A stretch of 64,000 nt of DNA. Source: JACDAE01 sp963744875 (GTDB lineage: Bacteria > Chloroflexota > Ktedonobacteria > Ktedonobacterales > Ktedonobacteraceae). A program made the position numbers and the translations under genes. Positions 19,382-28,765 of the stretch are shown here, in pieces (position 1 is the stretch's first letter; every line of letters starts with the position of its first letter). The DNA is taken from NCBI GenBank assembly GCA_963744875.1, contig CAVUVQ010000009.1, positions 372,001 through 436,000 on the forward strand, written 5' to 3'. The notes beneath the pieces are model-generated. The model was not told where the DNA came from. It saw only the letters and a list, made by a program, of their open reading frames with translations, and did no database searches.

Positions 19382-19931
19382 AAAAAAAAGCGCTCCAATA
19401 CTAGCAAATGAGATAGCGACAGATTAGAAAAGATGTATTATCTCATATTTTGACGACGGGATATCGGATATAGTAACACAGTATTACCTATTGCACACAG
19501 AAAAAAGTATACATGAGGAGGCTTATATGGTCAAATCTAGCATCCATCGGTATATAGCTTGCCGTCCTTTTGAACCATAAGTGCTACCCTGAGATACTAA
19601 CACCTCTGATTATACACTTATCATGAACCACACCCACGTCAGTATCTCTCGTGTAACCATTGACAACCCAAACTCATAAGGTACATCAAACACACGATAG
19701 AACATTTTTGAATTCGTGAATATTTCTCTCAGAAACGCGTAATACTGATGGGAACTATTGATCAGTACAAAACGTCTTCTCATTAAGAAGTGAGCACACA
19801 ACGGATGCTCATTGATGGTAAGACATCTTTCTTCTTTCTCATGTCACGTTAGCAATTCACTGTTATATCGCTTTCTATACCATCCAGGGCACATCTCTTG
19901 CCCCTCATTTCTACTTTTAAGGAGTTCGATT
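19382..19931. other. Gene-poor gap upstream of the DUF4349 lipoprotein
   Basis: No convincing protein gene apart from a 17-codon ORF with a good ribosome site at 19527. The stretch is A+T-rich and contains the divergent promoter regions of the GH3 gene and the DUF4349 gene. Confidence 0.4.
19527..19580 (+). CDS. Possible 17-residue leader ORF
   Basis: ATG at 19527 is preceded by GAGGAGG at ideal distance and reads MVKSSIHRYIACRPFEP before TAA. The strength of the ribosome site is the only support; the distance to the next gene (350 bp) is long for a leader peptide, and no attenuator hairpin was found. Confidence 0.25.
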   Translation: MVKSSIHRYIACRPFEP

Positions 19932-20933
19932 GTGAAACCTACACACTCTTTCCCAACACAACTCCCAGGGCGCTGGCTCTGGTCGGGTAGTTTCTTCCTG
20001 CTTCTCCTCTTGCTTGCTGGCTGTGGGGCAGGTACATCTGGCTCCAGCGCGGTAATGGCCCCTTCATCACAGCAATCAGCGTTTTCGACAAGCAGTCAAC
20101 AGCATGCCTTAAACACAGGTTCTGCGAACACCAGCGCAGGCGTAGCTACCACAAGCAACAGCAAACAGGCACAGCTTCCAGCCGCCAGCGGTCCCCAATA
20201 CTTGATCAAAACACTTAAAGTGAGCATGATCGTCAAAGATACACGTAGCGTCGCCAGCGCGATCCAGGCATGGATCAGCGCAACCGACCCACGCTCGTCT
20301 ACGGCTGGTAGCGACTACGAAGCAACTGGCGATAACCTCTATAATGTTTCTCTGACCTTCTCTGTCCAGGCTGCACTCTATCCACAAATCTATAACTATT
20401 TACGTGATTATGTCCCGAAGCAAGGTGGACAACTCCAATCCTTCACCGAAACAGTACAGGATGCCACCAACGATTACGTTGATACACAGTCGCGCCTCAA
20501 GAATTTGCGCATTGAGCAGCAGCGGGTTCAAACGTTGCTCAGTCAGACACAAAATCTGAACGATACGCTAACTATCGAGCAGAAGTTGACCGATGTTGAG
20601 GGGCAGATCGAGAGCATCGAAGAGCATCTTAGCCAACTTACCAACCAGGTAACTTTTTATACAATCTCGCTTATATTGCAACCAACGGCAACCGCGCCAA
20701 CACCTCCTCCACCATCAACAGGTTGGAGCGCTGGACAGGTCTTCCATGACGCATTTTCAGCTTCGCTGGCATTCGCACAGGGTCTGGCTAATTTCCTGAT
20801 CTGGCTCTTTGCCTTTAGCTTCTACCTTATCCCAATGGCGCTTATCATCTGGTTTGTATGGCGCGTACGCAATCGCCCACGGCAAATGCCCAAAACAACA
20901 CGGACTTCTGGTCCCGAGGATACAGGCATTTAA
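19932..20933 (+). CDS. DUF4349 lipoprotein
   Basis: I start at GTG 19932, which has AAGGAG seven bases upstream; the frame extends further 5' without a ribosome site. 333 residues: a signal helix ending LLLAGCGAG (lipobox), a Ser/Thr/Ala-rich linker to ~95, then the DUF4349 core (YLIKTLKVSMIVKDTRSVASA, and TVQDATNDYVDTQSRLKN followed by a long coiled coil LTIEQKLTDVEGQIESIEEH). A membrane helix lies near the C-terminus (FLIWLFAFSFYLIPMALI) with a basic cytoplasmic tail. So it is anchored at both ends, with an extracytoplasmic coiled-coil domain. Function of the family is unknown. Confidence 0.85.
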   Translation: MKPTHSFPTQLPGRWLWSGSFFLLLLLLAGCGAGTSGSSAVMAPSSQQSAFSTSSQQHALNTGSANTSAGVATTSNSKQAQLPAASGPQYLIKTLKVSMIVKDTRSVASAIQAWISATDPRSSTAGSDYEATGDNLYNVSLTFSVQAALYPQIYNYLRDYVPKQGGQLQSFTETVQDATNDYVDTQSRLKNLRIEQQRVQTLLSQTQNLNDTLTIEQKLTDVEGQIESIEEHLSQLTNQVTFYTISLILQPTATAPTPPPPSTGWSAGQVFHDAFSASLAFAQGLANFLIWLFAFSFYLIPMALIIWFVWRVRNRPRQMPKTTRTSGPEDTGI

Positions 20934-20947
20934 TCTCCACAATCAAC

Positions 20948-21019
20948 GTAGGGGCCACGTTTACGACGCACGGGTGTGTTCATGATGACACACCCGTGCG
21001 TCGTAAACGTGGCCCCTAC
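20948..21019. repeat. Palindrome E (GTAGGGGCCACG-type), likely terminator as well
   Basis: Arms of about 32 bases (from GTAGGGGCCACGTTTACGAC at 20948 to its complement ending 21019) around a short loop TCATGATGA. It lies 14 bp after the DUF4349 gene and shares only the outer GTAGGG motif with elements A-C. Confidence 0.75.
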
Positions 21020-21073
21020 ATTGATGTATTATAATAAAAAGAAAACACAGAAAAGAGAAGGCAGGCAAAGAAT

Positions 21074-21598
21074 ATGCAATCCTCCACCACACAACAGAGC
21101 AAACGACAAATCAACTGGCTTGGGATCATCTTGCTGAACATTTTTATAGCTCAGCTCGTGTTCTCCATTGTACAACGCTTACGAGAACAACCTCTTGACA
21201 CGCGTTCTATCTATAAACGCTACCTCAACCCCTTGATGTTAAAGATGGCAGGTCGTCGCGCCGTTCCACAAGCCATCATCCATCATGTGGGACGCAAATC
21301 TGGGCAAAGCCGTGTCACCCCTGTCGCGGTTGCACCTATCGAGCATGGCTTTGCCATTCCACTTCCCTATGGCCCAAGCACTGATTGGTGTCGCAACATT
21401 CTTGCTTCTGGGAACTGCACCCTGCAATGGCATGGCACAACCTACAACCTCGTTGATCCCGAAATCGTCGCGGCTTCCTCTGTCATCACACAGTTCTTGC
21501 CAGTTCAACAACTCATCTTCCGCATCCTGAAAATTGAATACGTACTCAAAATGCAGCTTTCAACTGCTTCTGTGGATTATACATCAGCAATACAATAA
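21074..21598 (+). CDS. Deazaflavin-dependent nitroreductase-like protein
   Basis: 174 residues. An N-terminal hydrophobic helix (~14-34) may anchor it to the membrane. The core shows the split-barrel family signature AIIHHVGRKSGQSRVTPVAVAP, then GFAIPLPYGPSTDWCRNIL and ASGNCTLQWHGTTYNL, which fits F420-dependent nitroreductases and quinone reductases. In those, such proteins reduce quinones or activate nitro drugs with F420H2; flavin cofactor use is inference here. GAAGGCAGG lies upstream of the ATG. Flanked on both sides by palindromic elements, so probably monocistronic. Confidence 0.8.
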   Translation: MQSSTTQQSKRQINWLGIILLNIFIAQLVFSIVQRLREQPLDTRSIYKRYLNPLMLKMAGRRAVPQAIIHHVGRKSGQSRVTPVAVAPIEHGFAIPLPYGPSTDWCRNILASGNCTLQWHGTTYNLVDPEIVAASSVITQFLPVQQLIFRILKIEYVLKMQLSTASVDYTSAIQ

Positions 21599-21617
21599 AA
21601 ACAACGCACGCAACAAC

Positions 21618-21705
21618 GTAGGGACCCGATTGATCGCGTCTGACAATTTATTGACGTAATGTTGCTATTCAATAAATTGTCAGACGCGATCAATCTGGTC
21701 CCTAC
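21618..21705. repeat. Palindrome D, relative of elements A-C
   Basis: Arms 21618-21654 and 21669-21705 (37 bases with a few mismatches). The outer part GTAGGGACCCGATTG-ATCGCGTC matches the outer arm of copies B and C with one base missing; the inner part and loop are different. The stop codon of the downstream minus-strand gene lies 3 bp outside. Confidence 0.75.
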
Positions 21706-21707
21706 CT

Positions 21708-22490
21708 TTAGAAATAAACGAGGCTTTCCAACCACTCCTCGCCCCCTGCTCCAAGCAAAGAGGCAAGCATAATAGTAGCATCATCACTGAGAAGCACCGC
21801 ACGCTCCTGACGATACACATCCAGGAAACGTGGCAGCACATCCGGCTCATATTTTGCAAGCAGGTCAGCAGCAAATTGCTCCAACAGCAACTCGTAGGTC
21901 AGGTAATCTTCCACAGCGGTATCCTCAAACCAGTCAAAACCTCGCACCGTAACCGGCGTTTTCCCATCAGCTTCAGGTTCAAAGATATCCGCATATTCCT
22001 CGCGCAGATCTTTATTGACTATCCCCTCTACACCATCAAGACGTTGCGCAAGCCAGAGCGATGCTAACTTAAGCTGCCACTCGTCCGCCCACAAAGGATA
22101 GTCCTCAGGCCAGGGGCGTTCGTCATTTTCCAAAAATGCCAGCGTCAAAGCCTGATAAAGCATGAACGCCAACTTCTCTTGCGTCGGCTCCCCAAAAACA
22201 GGGGCAACCTCAACCGGAATAACTACAGCTCCAGGTGCACGTGTACTCGTCCAATAAGGCAACAGATCGCCATTCTCCTCCGCATCATCACGCGGAGCAA
22301 GCGACCAATCGTCTGTAGCAACGAGGAGCACCTCCATCGCAGGCATAGGCTGCTTCAACAAGGTGCTCAGCAGTTCACCTGCATGCACAATGGTTTGAAA
22401 TATCCAGCGGGCCTGGACCTCTTCGCCCGCTGGATAATAGATTTTAAGCTCCTCAGGTAACGTTTCGTAACTCTTATAAGGAAACTGCAT
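21708..22490 (-). CDS. Conserved hypothetical protein, peptidase-like helical fold without zinc motif
   Basis: 260 residues, acidic, no signal or membrane helix. Layout is reminiscent of small gluzincin-like domains: an early segment with FQTIVHAGELLSTLL, a beta region AMEVLLVATDDWSL, then LAFMLYQALTLAFLE where an HExxH would be expected but none exists, and TYELLLEQFAADLLAKYE later. This is a structural guess. The start is 8 bp after the GTPase stop on the same strand, so the two are probably co-translated and may work together. Confidence 0.65.
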   Translation of the reverse strand: MQFPYKSYETLPEELKIYYPAGEEVQARWIFQTIVHAGELLSTLLKQPMPAMEVLLVATDDWSLAPRDDAEENGDLLPYWTSTRAPGAVVIPVEVAPVFGEPTQEKLAFMLYQALTLAFLENDERPWPEDYPLWADEWQLKLASLWLAQRLDGVEGIVNKDLREEYADIFEPEADGKTPVTVRGFDWFEDTAVEDYLTYELLLEQFAADLLAKYEPDVLPRFLDVYRQERAVLLSDDATIMLASLLGAGGEEWLESLVYF

Positions 22491-22498
22491 AGATGCTT

Positions 22499-23731
22499 TT
22501 AAGCCGTTCCTTCCTCCAACACTTTCTCTCGTGGCTCTGGTAGCACAATCGGCGCTTTGCTATCCGTAGCAATCTCGCGCCGCAATTCCTCTACCTTATT
22601 TTCACGGCGGAAACGATGGTAAAAATCCATGTAAATTTGACGCAAACGCGCAGGTTTAATCTGCTTGCCACCCTCGTAATACTCCAATGCAGCCTCACCC
22701 ATCGACCACGTAGAAGCTGCCGCAATGGCTCCTGCCACAAAATCGCCTCCAAAGGGTACCAGCTTGGCCGCCTGCTCTGCTACATAGCGCATACCCAACC
22801 CTCCGACCATCGCTGCAATCAACTCACGAGCATGTTTTCTTGCATCACTATCGTCCATTGACTCACCATAGAGCGCAGCCATACGCAAAACCAGACGCGC
22901 CTGCACCCCTAGAATAATGGGAATATCAATAAACGGGATCGGCTCCAGGCCCGCCGTCAACGTGAGCAACGTCGCATTACGGATGATCTTCTGGGCCGCC
23001 TGACGCCGGAATGCTGGTAGTTCACGTCCAATCGCCAGCGCCGCCTCCGGACTCGCTTCGATAATAGCCGGTATCAACTCTTCAACCACGTTTGTTCCCG
23101 TTTTACCCGAAATGGGAATCACACCGGGTGTACTGAGTAAAACTGCTACCTCGGTCGCAAACTGATCACCCGTCTCTCCACCCTTCAAACTATCTATCTT
23201 GTTTACTGCAACAATCGTTGGCTTCTTCAGCTTCTTAATCACCTCGTAAAGTTCACGATCATCCGCCTGCAAACCACTTGATGCATCAATCAAAAACACG
23301 ATGACGCTGGCCTGATCCATCCCACTCTCCATCACACCTGGCAAATGTCCAGGGGTATCCACCAGAGTAAATGGACCAAAATCTGTGCGCACTAGCGTCT
23401 TCGTTGTGCCAGCCTGCGGAGAAACCGGAGACAGATTCTGACCTTTCAGCTTATTGAAGAGCGTGCTCTTTCCTGCATTGGGTTGCCCCACAATCACGAC
23501 TGTGTTATTCAACCCCTCAAGGACTTCTCCCTGCGCCTGCTTCCAGTTTACCGCCTTCATAAAAGCTTGCACGACCGCAATACTACCGGGCAAGTTCTTT
23601 AGCGCTCCAACACCAAAATCACGCAAACCACGCTTCCGATCAGTCTTGCGCAATGCGCTATCGATTGCTTTTTTCTTTAACTTCTCTTGCTCGTCATTGA
23701 CAGGTACATACGTATTCTTTTTGTTCGCCAC
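22499..23731 (-). CDS. Era/Der-like GTPase with a C-terminal DUF697-type region
   Basis: 410 residues from GTG 23731 (GGAAGGGA seven bases upstream). The G domain is complete: G1 GQPNAGKST (~82-90), the switch threonines in SPQAGTTKT, G3 DTPG (~125-128), G4 NKID (~177-180) and G5-like ISGKTG. After it, ~250-370 has hydrophobic amphipathic helices (PIPFIDIPIILGVQARLVLRM, GGDFVAGAIAAASTW) as in DUF697 GTPase-associated domains that contact membranes. The basic N-terminus (~1-60) is unusual for Der. Followed closely by a hypothetical gene. Confidence 0.85.
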   Translation of the reverse strand: MANKKNTYVPVNDEQEKLKKKAIDSALRKTDRKRGLRDFGVGALKNLPGSIAVVQAFMKAVNWKQAQGEVLEGLNNTVVIVGQPNAGKSTLFNKLKGQNLSPVSPQAGTTKTLVRTDFGPFTLVDTPGHLPGVMESGMDQASVIVFLIDASSGLQADDRELYEVIKKLKKPTIVAVNKIDSLKGGETGDQFATEVAVLLSTPGVIPISGKTGTNVVEELIPAIIEASPEAALAIGRELPAFRRQAAQKIIRNATLLTLTAGLEPIPFIDIPIILGVQARLVLRMAALYGESMDDSDARKHARELIAAMVGGLGMRYVAEQAAKLVPFGGDFVAGAIAAASTWSMGEAALEYYEGGKQIKPARLRQIYMDFYHRFRRENKVEELRREIATDSKAPIVLPEPREKVLEEGTA

Positions 23732-23948
23732 GGATTATTCCCTTCCTGCTTCCAATCAGCCAGAGCTGTATCGTTGAAACCAGAACCTTATTCCTTTGAT
23801 TATAGACATGTTTCTGCTTAAGAGCAAACATTACACAGTATTACCACGCACACCCACCATGGCGCGACTCATAAACGCCACATCGTCAACTTCTTTCTCA
23901 AGTGCTACAATGTCACAAACCGATCATTTCTAGCACTGGAGAAATTTT

Positions 23949-25271
23949 ATGTCCATATCTGATGCAACCATCTACCAGCGCCCTGTTGAATTACTACAGC
24001 GCCTTATTCAATTCGATACCACCAATCCACCTGGCAACGAAGTTGAATGCATTCACTATATTAATACGTTGCTCACAGAAGCGGGGTTTGAAACGCTGCT
24101 CCTGGGGCCAAATCCCACACGCCCCAACCTTGTTACACGCCTCAAGGGACGCGGCGATGCCAGACCTCTCTTGCTACAAGGACATATCGACGTTGTCACC
24201 ACAGTAGGCCAGACATGGCAACATCCTCCATTTGCTGCCACGATCGCTGATGGCTACCTCTGGGGCCGGGGCACACTGGACATGAAGGGCGGCGTCGCTA
24301 TGATGCTCTGCTCACTCCTCCAGGCAAAAGCTGAAGGGATCGAATTCCCTGGCGATGTTGTACTGGCACTCCTTAGCGATGAAGAAGCTGGCGGCATCGA
24401 AGGCGCTCAATACCTGGTCGAACACCATGCCGAACTCTTTCAGAATATACGTTATGCCCTCGGCGAGTTTGGCGGCTTCAGTGTGCATATCGGGGGGAAA
24501 AAAATTTATATCATTCAGGTACTCGAAAAACAGGTCTGCTGGATGAAGGCAACCCTGCGTGGCCCCGGCGGTCATGCCTCACTACCAATGCGCGGAGGTG
24601 CCAGCGCAAAACTGGGCCGCCTCCTACAAACACTGGACCAGAAACGCCTGCCAGTACATATTACTGACATCCCACGTCAGATGCTGGAAACACTCTCGAC
24701 AACCCTTCCCGGCGAGGCTGGTATGCAGTTTAAACGCATGCTCGATCCCACTCAGACTGATAGTGCCCTGGATACACTGGGTGTGCAGCAACGCCTTTTT
24801 GAGCCTGTTCTACGCAACATCGTTAACCCGACGATCATACGCGGCGGTCATAAAATCAATGTCATCCCTAGTGAAATTATCGTGGAAATGGATGGTCGCC
24901 TCTTGCCAGGCTTCACACCCGACGATATGCTGACAGAACTCCATCAACTCATCGGAGACGAGGCCGAAATTGAAGTCGCACGCTATAGCCCCGGCTACGC
25001 TGAAGCAAATATGGGCCTGTTCGATACCTTACGCACAATCCTGCAAGAAGCGGATCCAGACTGCGTCCCTATTCCTTTTCTTATGCCCGTCGTGACCGAC
25101 GGACGCTTCTTCGCACAACTCGGCATTCAAACCTATGGCTTCATTCCCCTCGACCTGCCCGCCAACTTTAACTTTTTAGAAACGGTGCACGCCGCCGATG
25201 AACGTGTCCCTCTAAAAGCTATGGAATCAGGCACTCGCGCCATCTTTGAAGTACTACGCCGCAACAAGTAA
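23949..25271 (+). CDS. M20-family metallopeptidase / deacylase
   Basis: 440 residues, the usual length of ArgE/DapE-like peptidases. Metal-site motifs are all present: LLLQGHIDVV (first His and Asp), GRGTLDMKGG (bridging Asp), LLSDEEAGG (catalytic and metal Glu), and the last histidine in FLETVHAADERVPL. The lid domain with RGPGGHASLPMRGG follows. GGAG lies 8 nt before the ATG. Substrates of the family include N-acyl amino acids and dipeptides; none can be chosen from context. Confidence 0.9.
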   Translation: MSISDATIYQRPVELLQRLIQFDTTNPPGNEVECIHYINTLLTEAGFETLLLGPNPTRPNLVTRLKGRGDARPLLLQGHIDVVTTVGQTWQHPPFAATIADGYLWGRGTLDMKGGVAMMLCSLLQAKAEGIEFPGDVVLALLSDEEAGGIEGAQYLVEHHAELFQNIRYALGEFGGFSVHIGGKKIYIIQVLEKQVCWMKATLRGPGGHASLPMRGGASAKLGRLLQTLDQKRLPVHITDIPRQMLETLSTTLPGEAGMQFKRMLDPTQTDSALDTLGVQQRLFEPVLRNIVNPTIIRGGHKINVIPSEIIVEMDGRLLPGFTPDDMLTELHQLIGDEAEIEVARYSPGYAEANMGLFDTLRTILQEADPDCVPIPFLMPVVTDGRFFAQLGIQTYGFIPLDLPANFNFLETVHAADERVPLKAMESGTRAIFEVLRRNK

Positions 25272-25384
25272 ACTATGAGTATTCTTGCCTACCCGCTTGA
25301 CGTAGAACGCTTTTTCTGACATACTAAAAGAAGACGTTTCGAGATTATAATCTCATCTCCCGACCGACAACGAAAGGCTGCGGC

Positions 25385-25672
25385 ATGCAAGATACGCCTA
25401 TACAAAACACTACCGATGAGCGCGATTATCGTGCGGGCTTTGCGCTGGTAATGCGCTTCGCAGACCACGCAAGGCTACGCGGCTGGCACCTCACCGACCG
25501 CCAATTAGTTCATGAAATCATCCAACGCGAACGAGCCGCCCATATCCGCGCACAGAGTTCTCTCCCCATCGTGGGATCAGAAGTCCACTCCGCCGCCTGG
25601 AATTGTGGTCAGGCCGATGCCTTACGCAAACTCTTACGCGAACAAAAATCACATTCCAGGAAGGATAGCTAA
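25385..25672 (+). CDS. Small conserved-looking protein upstream of nth
   Basis: 95 residues, charged, soluble: DYRAGFALVMRFADHARLRGW, then LVHEIIQRERAAH and SAAWNCGQADALRKLLREQK. No family recognised. It precedes endonuclease III by 12 bp in the same direction, so it is probably co-transcribed. Its own ribosome site (AAAGGCTG) is modest. Confidence 0.6.
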   Translation: MQDTPIQNTTDERDYRAGFALVMRFADHARLRGWHLTDRQLVHEIIQRERAAHIRAQSSLPIVGSEVHSAAWNCGQADALRKLLREQKSHSRKDS

Positions 25673-25684
25673 ACAAAGTCACCC

Positions 25685-26356
25685 ATGGAAACATCTGTGC
25701 CCCCGGCTTCCACTAAACCTCAACCCGGTTCGGCTGAACAGGTCGACGCCGTCATTACCGAACTACGCCGCCTCTATCCACAAGCTGCCTGCACGCTCAA
25801 TTACTCCAATCCCTTAGAGCTTCTCATCGCAACCCAGCTCTCCGCGCAATGCACTGATGAGCGCGTCAACATCGTGACAAAGACCCTCTTCCAGAAATAC
25901 CGCAGCGTCGAAGATTTTGCCTCCGCAAACCTTGAGGAACTGGAACAGACTATCCGCTCAACTGGCTTTTACCATAATAAGGCAAAAAACATCCGCGCAA
26001 CCTGCCAGCGCCTGCTAACTGTCTACGGCGGCACGGTCCCACACACCATGCAGGATCTCCTCACCTTACCCGGCGTTGCCCGCAAAACCGCCAACGTCGT
26101 ACTGGGCAACGGCTTCGACATCGTGGAAGGCTTCGTCGTCGACACCCATGTTGGTCGCCTCTCTCGCCGCCTCGGCTGGACAAAAAATGATGATCCCGTC
26201 AAAGTTGAACAGGACCTGATGCGCATCACTCCCCATAAAGACTGGCTCGACCTCTCGCACCTGCTGATCTTTCATGGCCGTGCGATCTGCTACGCACGCA
26301 AGCCCGCCTGCGCGAAATGCTCCCTGGTCCACCTCTGCCCCTCAGCATTTCTCTAA
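25685..26356 (+). CDS. nth: Endonuclease III
   Basis: 223 residues. A base-excision DNA glycosylase/AP lyase for oxidised pyrimidines. Visible: the substrate loop LLIATQLSAQCTDERVN, the helix-hairpin-helix LPGVARKTANVVLG with the catalytic lysine, the catalytic aspartate in FVVDTHVGRLSRRLGW, and the 4Fe-4S cluster pattern C-x6-C-x2-C-x5-C near the end (CYARKPACAKCSLVHLC). About 18 N-terminal residues beyond the usual start are Pro/Ser-rich. Stop is 8 bp from the convergent lipid-kinase gene. Confidence 0.95.
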   Translation: METSVPPASTKPQPGSAEQVDAVITELRRLYPQAACTLNYSNPLELLIATQLSAQCTDERVNIVTKTLFQKYRSVEDFASANLEELEQTIRSTGFYHNKAKNIRATCQRLLTVYGGTVPHTMQDLLTLPGVARKTANVVLGNGFDIVEGFVVDTHVGRLSRRLGWTKNDDPVKVEQDLMRITPHKDWLDLSHLLIFHGRAICYARKPACAKCSLVHLCPSAFL

Positions 26357-26364
26357 AGAAGTCA

Positions 26365-27279
26365 TTACACCCGTATCCACAACGCCCCCGGCATCATCTG
26401 CACAGTGAAAGAACGACCGCTCGTGGTCTCGCCATCCATCAACATATTGACCACTTGCTGACTCTCGATACGCACCGTTTTCGCACGATAGAATGTCACC
26501 TCGGGAAGGCCTTGATGCTCCCCTCGTTCCGCCACAGGCAACAATTTTAACGCTCTCAATAAAGGCGTGTACGCAATTGCACAGATGTCGAAAAGGCCAT
26601 CGCTAACATCGGCCCATGGATTGATGCGAAACCCGGCTCCATACGTAGGCCCATTACTTACGGCCAACAAAACATAATGCTTCTCTATTGCCTGCTCATA
26701 GGCTCCACCATCCAGGTGAAACGTTAGCCAGGGACAACGCCTATAGCCAAATAACAATTGCTGCAACGTAGCGGTATAGTACAACCGCGACCCACTCAGA
26801 AACGGCACCTTTTTCAATCGGTTAGCAGCAACAGCAATATTCGCATCCAGCCCAACACCAAAAGCATTGACAAAAAAACGCTCATTGACGCGCCCTGCAT
26901 CCGCTTCGATCAGTCTGCCATGAAACGCTCGTTCCAGTGCAGTTGCTGGATCACGTGGCAACTTCAGCGCGTGCCACGCATAATCGTTGCCGGAACCAGC
27001 CGGAATAATGCTCAATGGAACACGCTTGCCCGTGGATAGAATGCCGTTCGCTACCTCATGTACCGAGCCATCGCCTCCCACAATAATTACAGCCTGTCCT
27101 TGCTTCGCTGCACTGGCTGCACGATCCCGCGCATCTCCACAGCCGCTAGTCTCCACATAGTCCGCATGCTCTTGCTCTATATACGGGCGTAAAAGGGCAC
27201 GATAGGCACGCATATTGCCACGATTGGCAAAGGGATTGAGGATTACGAGGGGATGATCTGAGGACTGCATTGCCTCCAT
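26365..27279 (-). CDS. Diacylglycerol/sphingoid-type lipid kinase (YegS/DgkB family)
   Basis: 304 residues. Catalytic-domain marks: VILNPFANRGN, the nucleotide loop IIVGGDGSVHEVANGI (GGDGT-type with Ser), IIPAGSGNDYAWHA, then the C-terminal beta-sandwich with FFVNAFGVGLDANIAV, AVSNGPTYGAGFRINPWADVSDGLFD and the final MDGETTSGRSF. Phosphorylates a lipid at the inner membrane face using ATP. AAGGAG lies directly before the ATG at 27279. Transcribed convergently with nth. Confidence 0.92.
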   Translation of the reverse strand: MEAMQSSDHPLVILNPFANRGNMRAYRALLRPYIEQEHADYVETSGCGDARDRAASAAKQGQAVIIVGGDGSVHEVANGILSTGKRVPLSIIPAGSGNDYAWHALKLPRDPATALERAFHGRLIEADAGRVNERFFVNAFGVGLDANIAVAANRLKKVPFLSGSRLYYTATLQQLLFGYRRCPWLTFHLDGGAYEQAIEKHYVLLAVSNGPTYGAGFRINPWADVSDGLFDICAIAYTPLLRALKLLPVAERGEHQGLPEVTFYRAKTVRIESQQVVNMLMDGETTSGRSFTVQMMPGALWIRV

Positions 27280-27447
27280 AACTTCTCCTTCATCGGGGAA
27301 AATAGTTTTGCTGATTGTATCACCTTTTCAGCACGCGCACAATTGTGATACGCTGTGCATTGTATCCTTTCTGCAACTCAGAAACGTCTTCTTCTAACGA
27401 AGATATTTTTTAGAGACCACACACTAATAGAGAGGAGAATATATGCC

Positions 27448-27663
27448 ATGTCCATCTGGATTCTCTACGGCCTCGTCATCATCTTTCTGCTGGCATTCCC
27501 TCTACTCGTTTTAGCGCTTGTACAGGCACCAGAGTCTTCCACAGAGAAGCAAAAAGAGAGTAGTAGTATGACCCATATTGATAAGGTATCATATGGTCTG
27601 GCGCTAGCCTTTTTTGTGCTTTTCTCATTACTTACGTTTGCTATACATAGAAGCAAATCATAG
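27448..27663 (+). CDS. Small two-helix membrane protein
   Basis: 71 residues from ATG 27448 (GAGGAG 10 nt upstream). Two membrane helices (LYGLVIIFLLAFPLLVLALV and YGLALAFFVLFSLLTFAI) joined by a polar loop (ESSTEKQKESSS). Ends HRSKS. Function unknown. Confidence 0.55.
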   Translation: MSIWILYGLVIIFLLAFPLLVLALVQAPESSTEKQKESSSMTHIDKVSYGLALAFFVLFSLLTFAIHRSKS

Positions 27664-27916
27664 CGAATAGAACAAGTTCAAATATAACACTTAATGCTAT
27701 CTCGTAGTCCATCAAAGATGCTACAAAACAGGATGCACTCAACGACATGGAGAAACTCTTGGGGACCGACCCACGACTTTCTAACTCAAACAAGCGGAAC
27801 ACCCGGCTCGAACAGAAAAGGCAGCTCAGCCCCACTTGCCGGAAGCTAATGAAAAATTGACGATAAGTATCCCATTTATTGCACAATCCTCTTCAACGTG
27901 GTAATATTGTGCACAC

Positions 27917-28426
27917 ATGGATTTACAAACAACAAAAAACACAATAGACGAGATCGATCAGCGTATCATTGAAGCGCTCCAACAAGATGGGCGGCGGCCA
28001 TTTACGAAAATTGCCGCCGATCTCGGTATTTCTGAGGCCAGCGTCCGCCAACGCGTCTCTCACCTGATCAATACACATGTAATACAGATCGTAGCTGTGA
28101 CCAATCCAGTCAAGCTTGGCTTCTCTATGGCTAGCATGATTGGCATTCGCGTCGCCGGCGAACGCCTGCTGGAAGCAGCTCAGGAAATCGCCGAGTTCGA
28201 CGAGGTAATCTATCTCATCCTCTGTACCGGTCGCTTCGATCTCCTGGCCGAGGTGGTATGCCGCGATAATGACCACTTCTTACAATTCCTGACGGAAAAA
28301 CTCTATAAAGTACCCGGTGTCCAACTCGCCGAAACATACACTTATTTGCGTGTGTGCAAACAAAATGATTGGGCTTTTCTCTCCCAGGCACGCCTCTCCC
28401 CCTCACCTCCTCCACACCAGGGATAG
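27917..28426 (+). CDS. Lrp/AsnC-family transcriptional regulator
   Basis: 169 residues. N-terminal winged helix (~12-60) with TKIAADLGISEASVRQRVSHL; C-terminal RAM ligand-binding sandwich with MIGIRVAGERLLEAAQEIAEFDEV, ILCTGRFDLLAEVVCRDNDH and VQLAETYTYLRVCKQ. The family senses amino acids and forms octamers on DNA. A proline-rich extra tail (LSPSPPPHQG) is unusual and could reflect loss of an original stop. No clear ribosome site is seen. No obvious target gene beside it. Confidence 0.85.
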   Translation: MDLQTTKNTIDEIDQRIIEALQQDGRRPFTKIAADLGISEASVRQRVSHLINTHVIQIVAVTNPVKLGFSMASMIGIRVAGERLLEAAQEIAEFDEVIYLILCTGRFDLLAEVVCRDNDHFLQFLTEKLYKVPGVQLAETYTYLRVCKQNDWAFLSQARLSPSPPPHQG

Positions 28427-28611
28427 GAATAATTAACTTCCCCAACCTTTTTACCTTGACACCATTCGGCACCGACTCTTTTTCACTATACGTGTCCCAC
28501 AAACAGGATGCGAAAACGTTTACCAGAGAGAGGGAGCAAACGTTGCTAATTGCAAGCAAATATGCGATACTTCCTTTAATGTGAAACGCTATGGGCCACG
28601 GCATGCAAAGC

Positions 28612-28644
28612 GGAAAATAAACCGCCCCGGCGGCACCATTTTCC
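28612..28644. terminator. Hairpin downstream of the Lrp-type gene
   Basis: GGAAAAT / ATTTTCC outer stem and CCGCC / GGCGG inner stem with a two-base loop. No T-run longer than four follows, so termination is likely weak or factor-assisted. Confidence 0.35.
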
Positions 28645-28765
28645 ATCACTATTTGACATCATTTTCTGATACTGTATAATGCGTTTGTAAGCATGTAAAG
28701 CTAGACAAAATTAGTGATACAAACCATTACTTACAACTATTTCTTTATTTTTTATGGAGTGCAGC

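Noticed and set aside
27641..27886. 81-codon minus frame beside the Lrp gene
   Set aside because: No ribosome site, cysteine/phenylalanine-rich, overlaps the small membrane protein.
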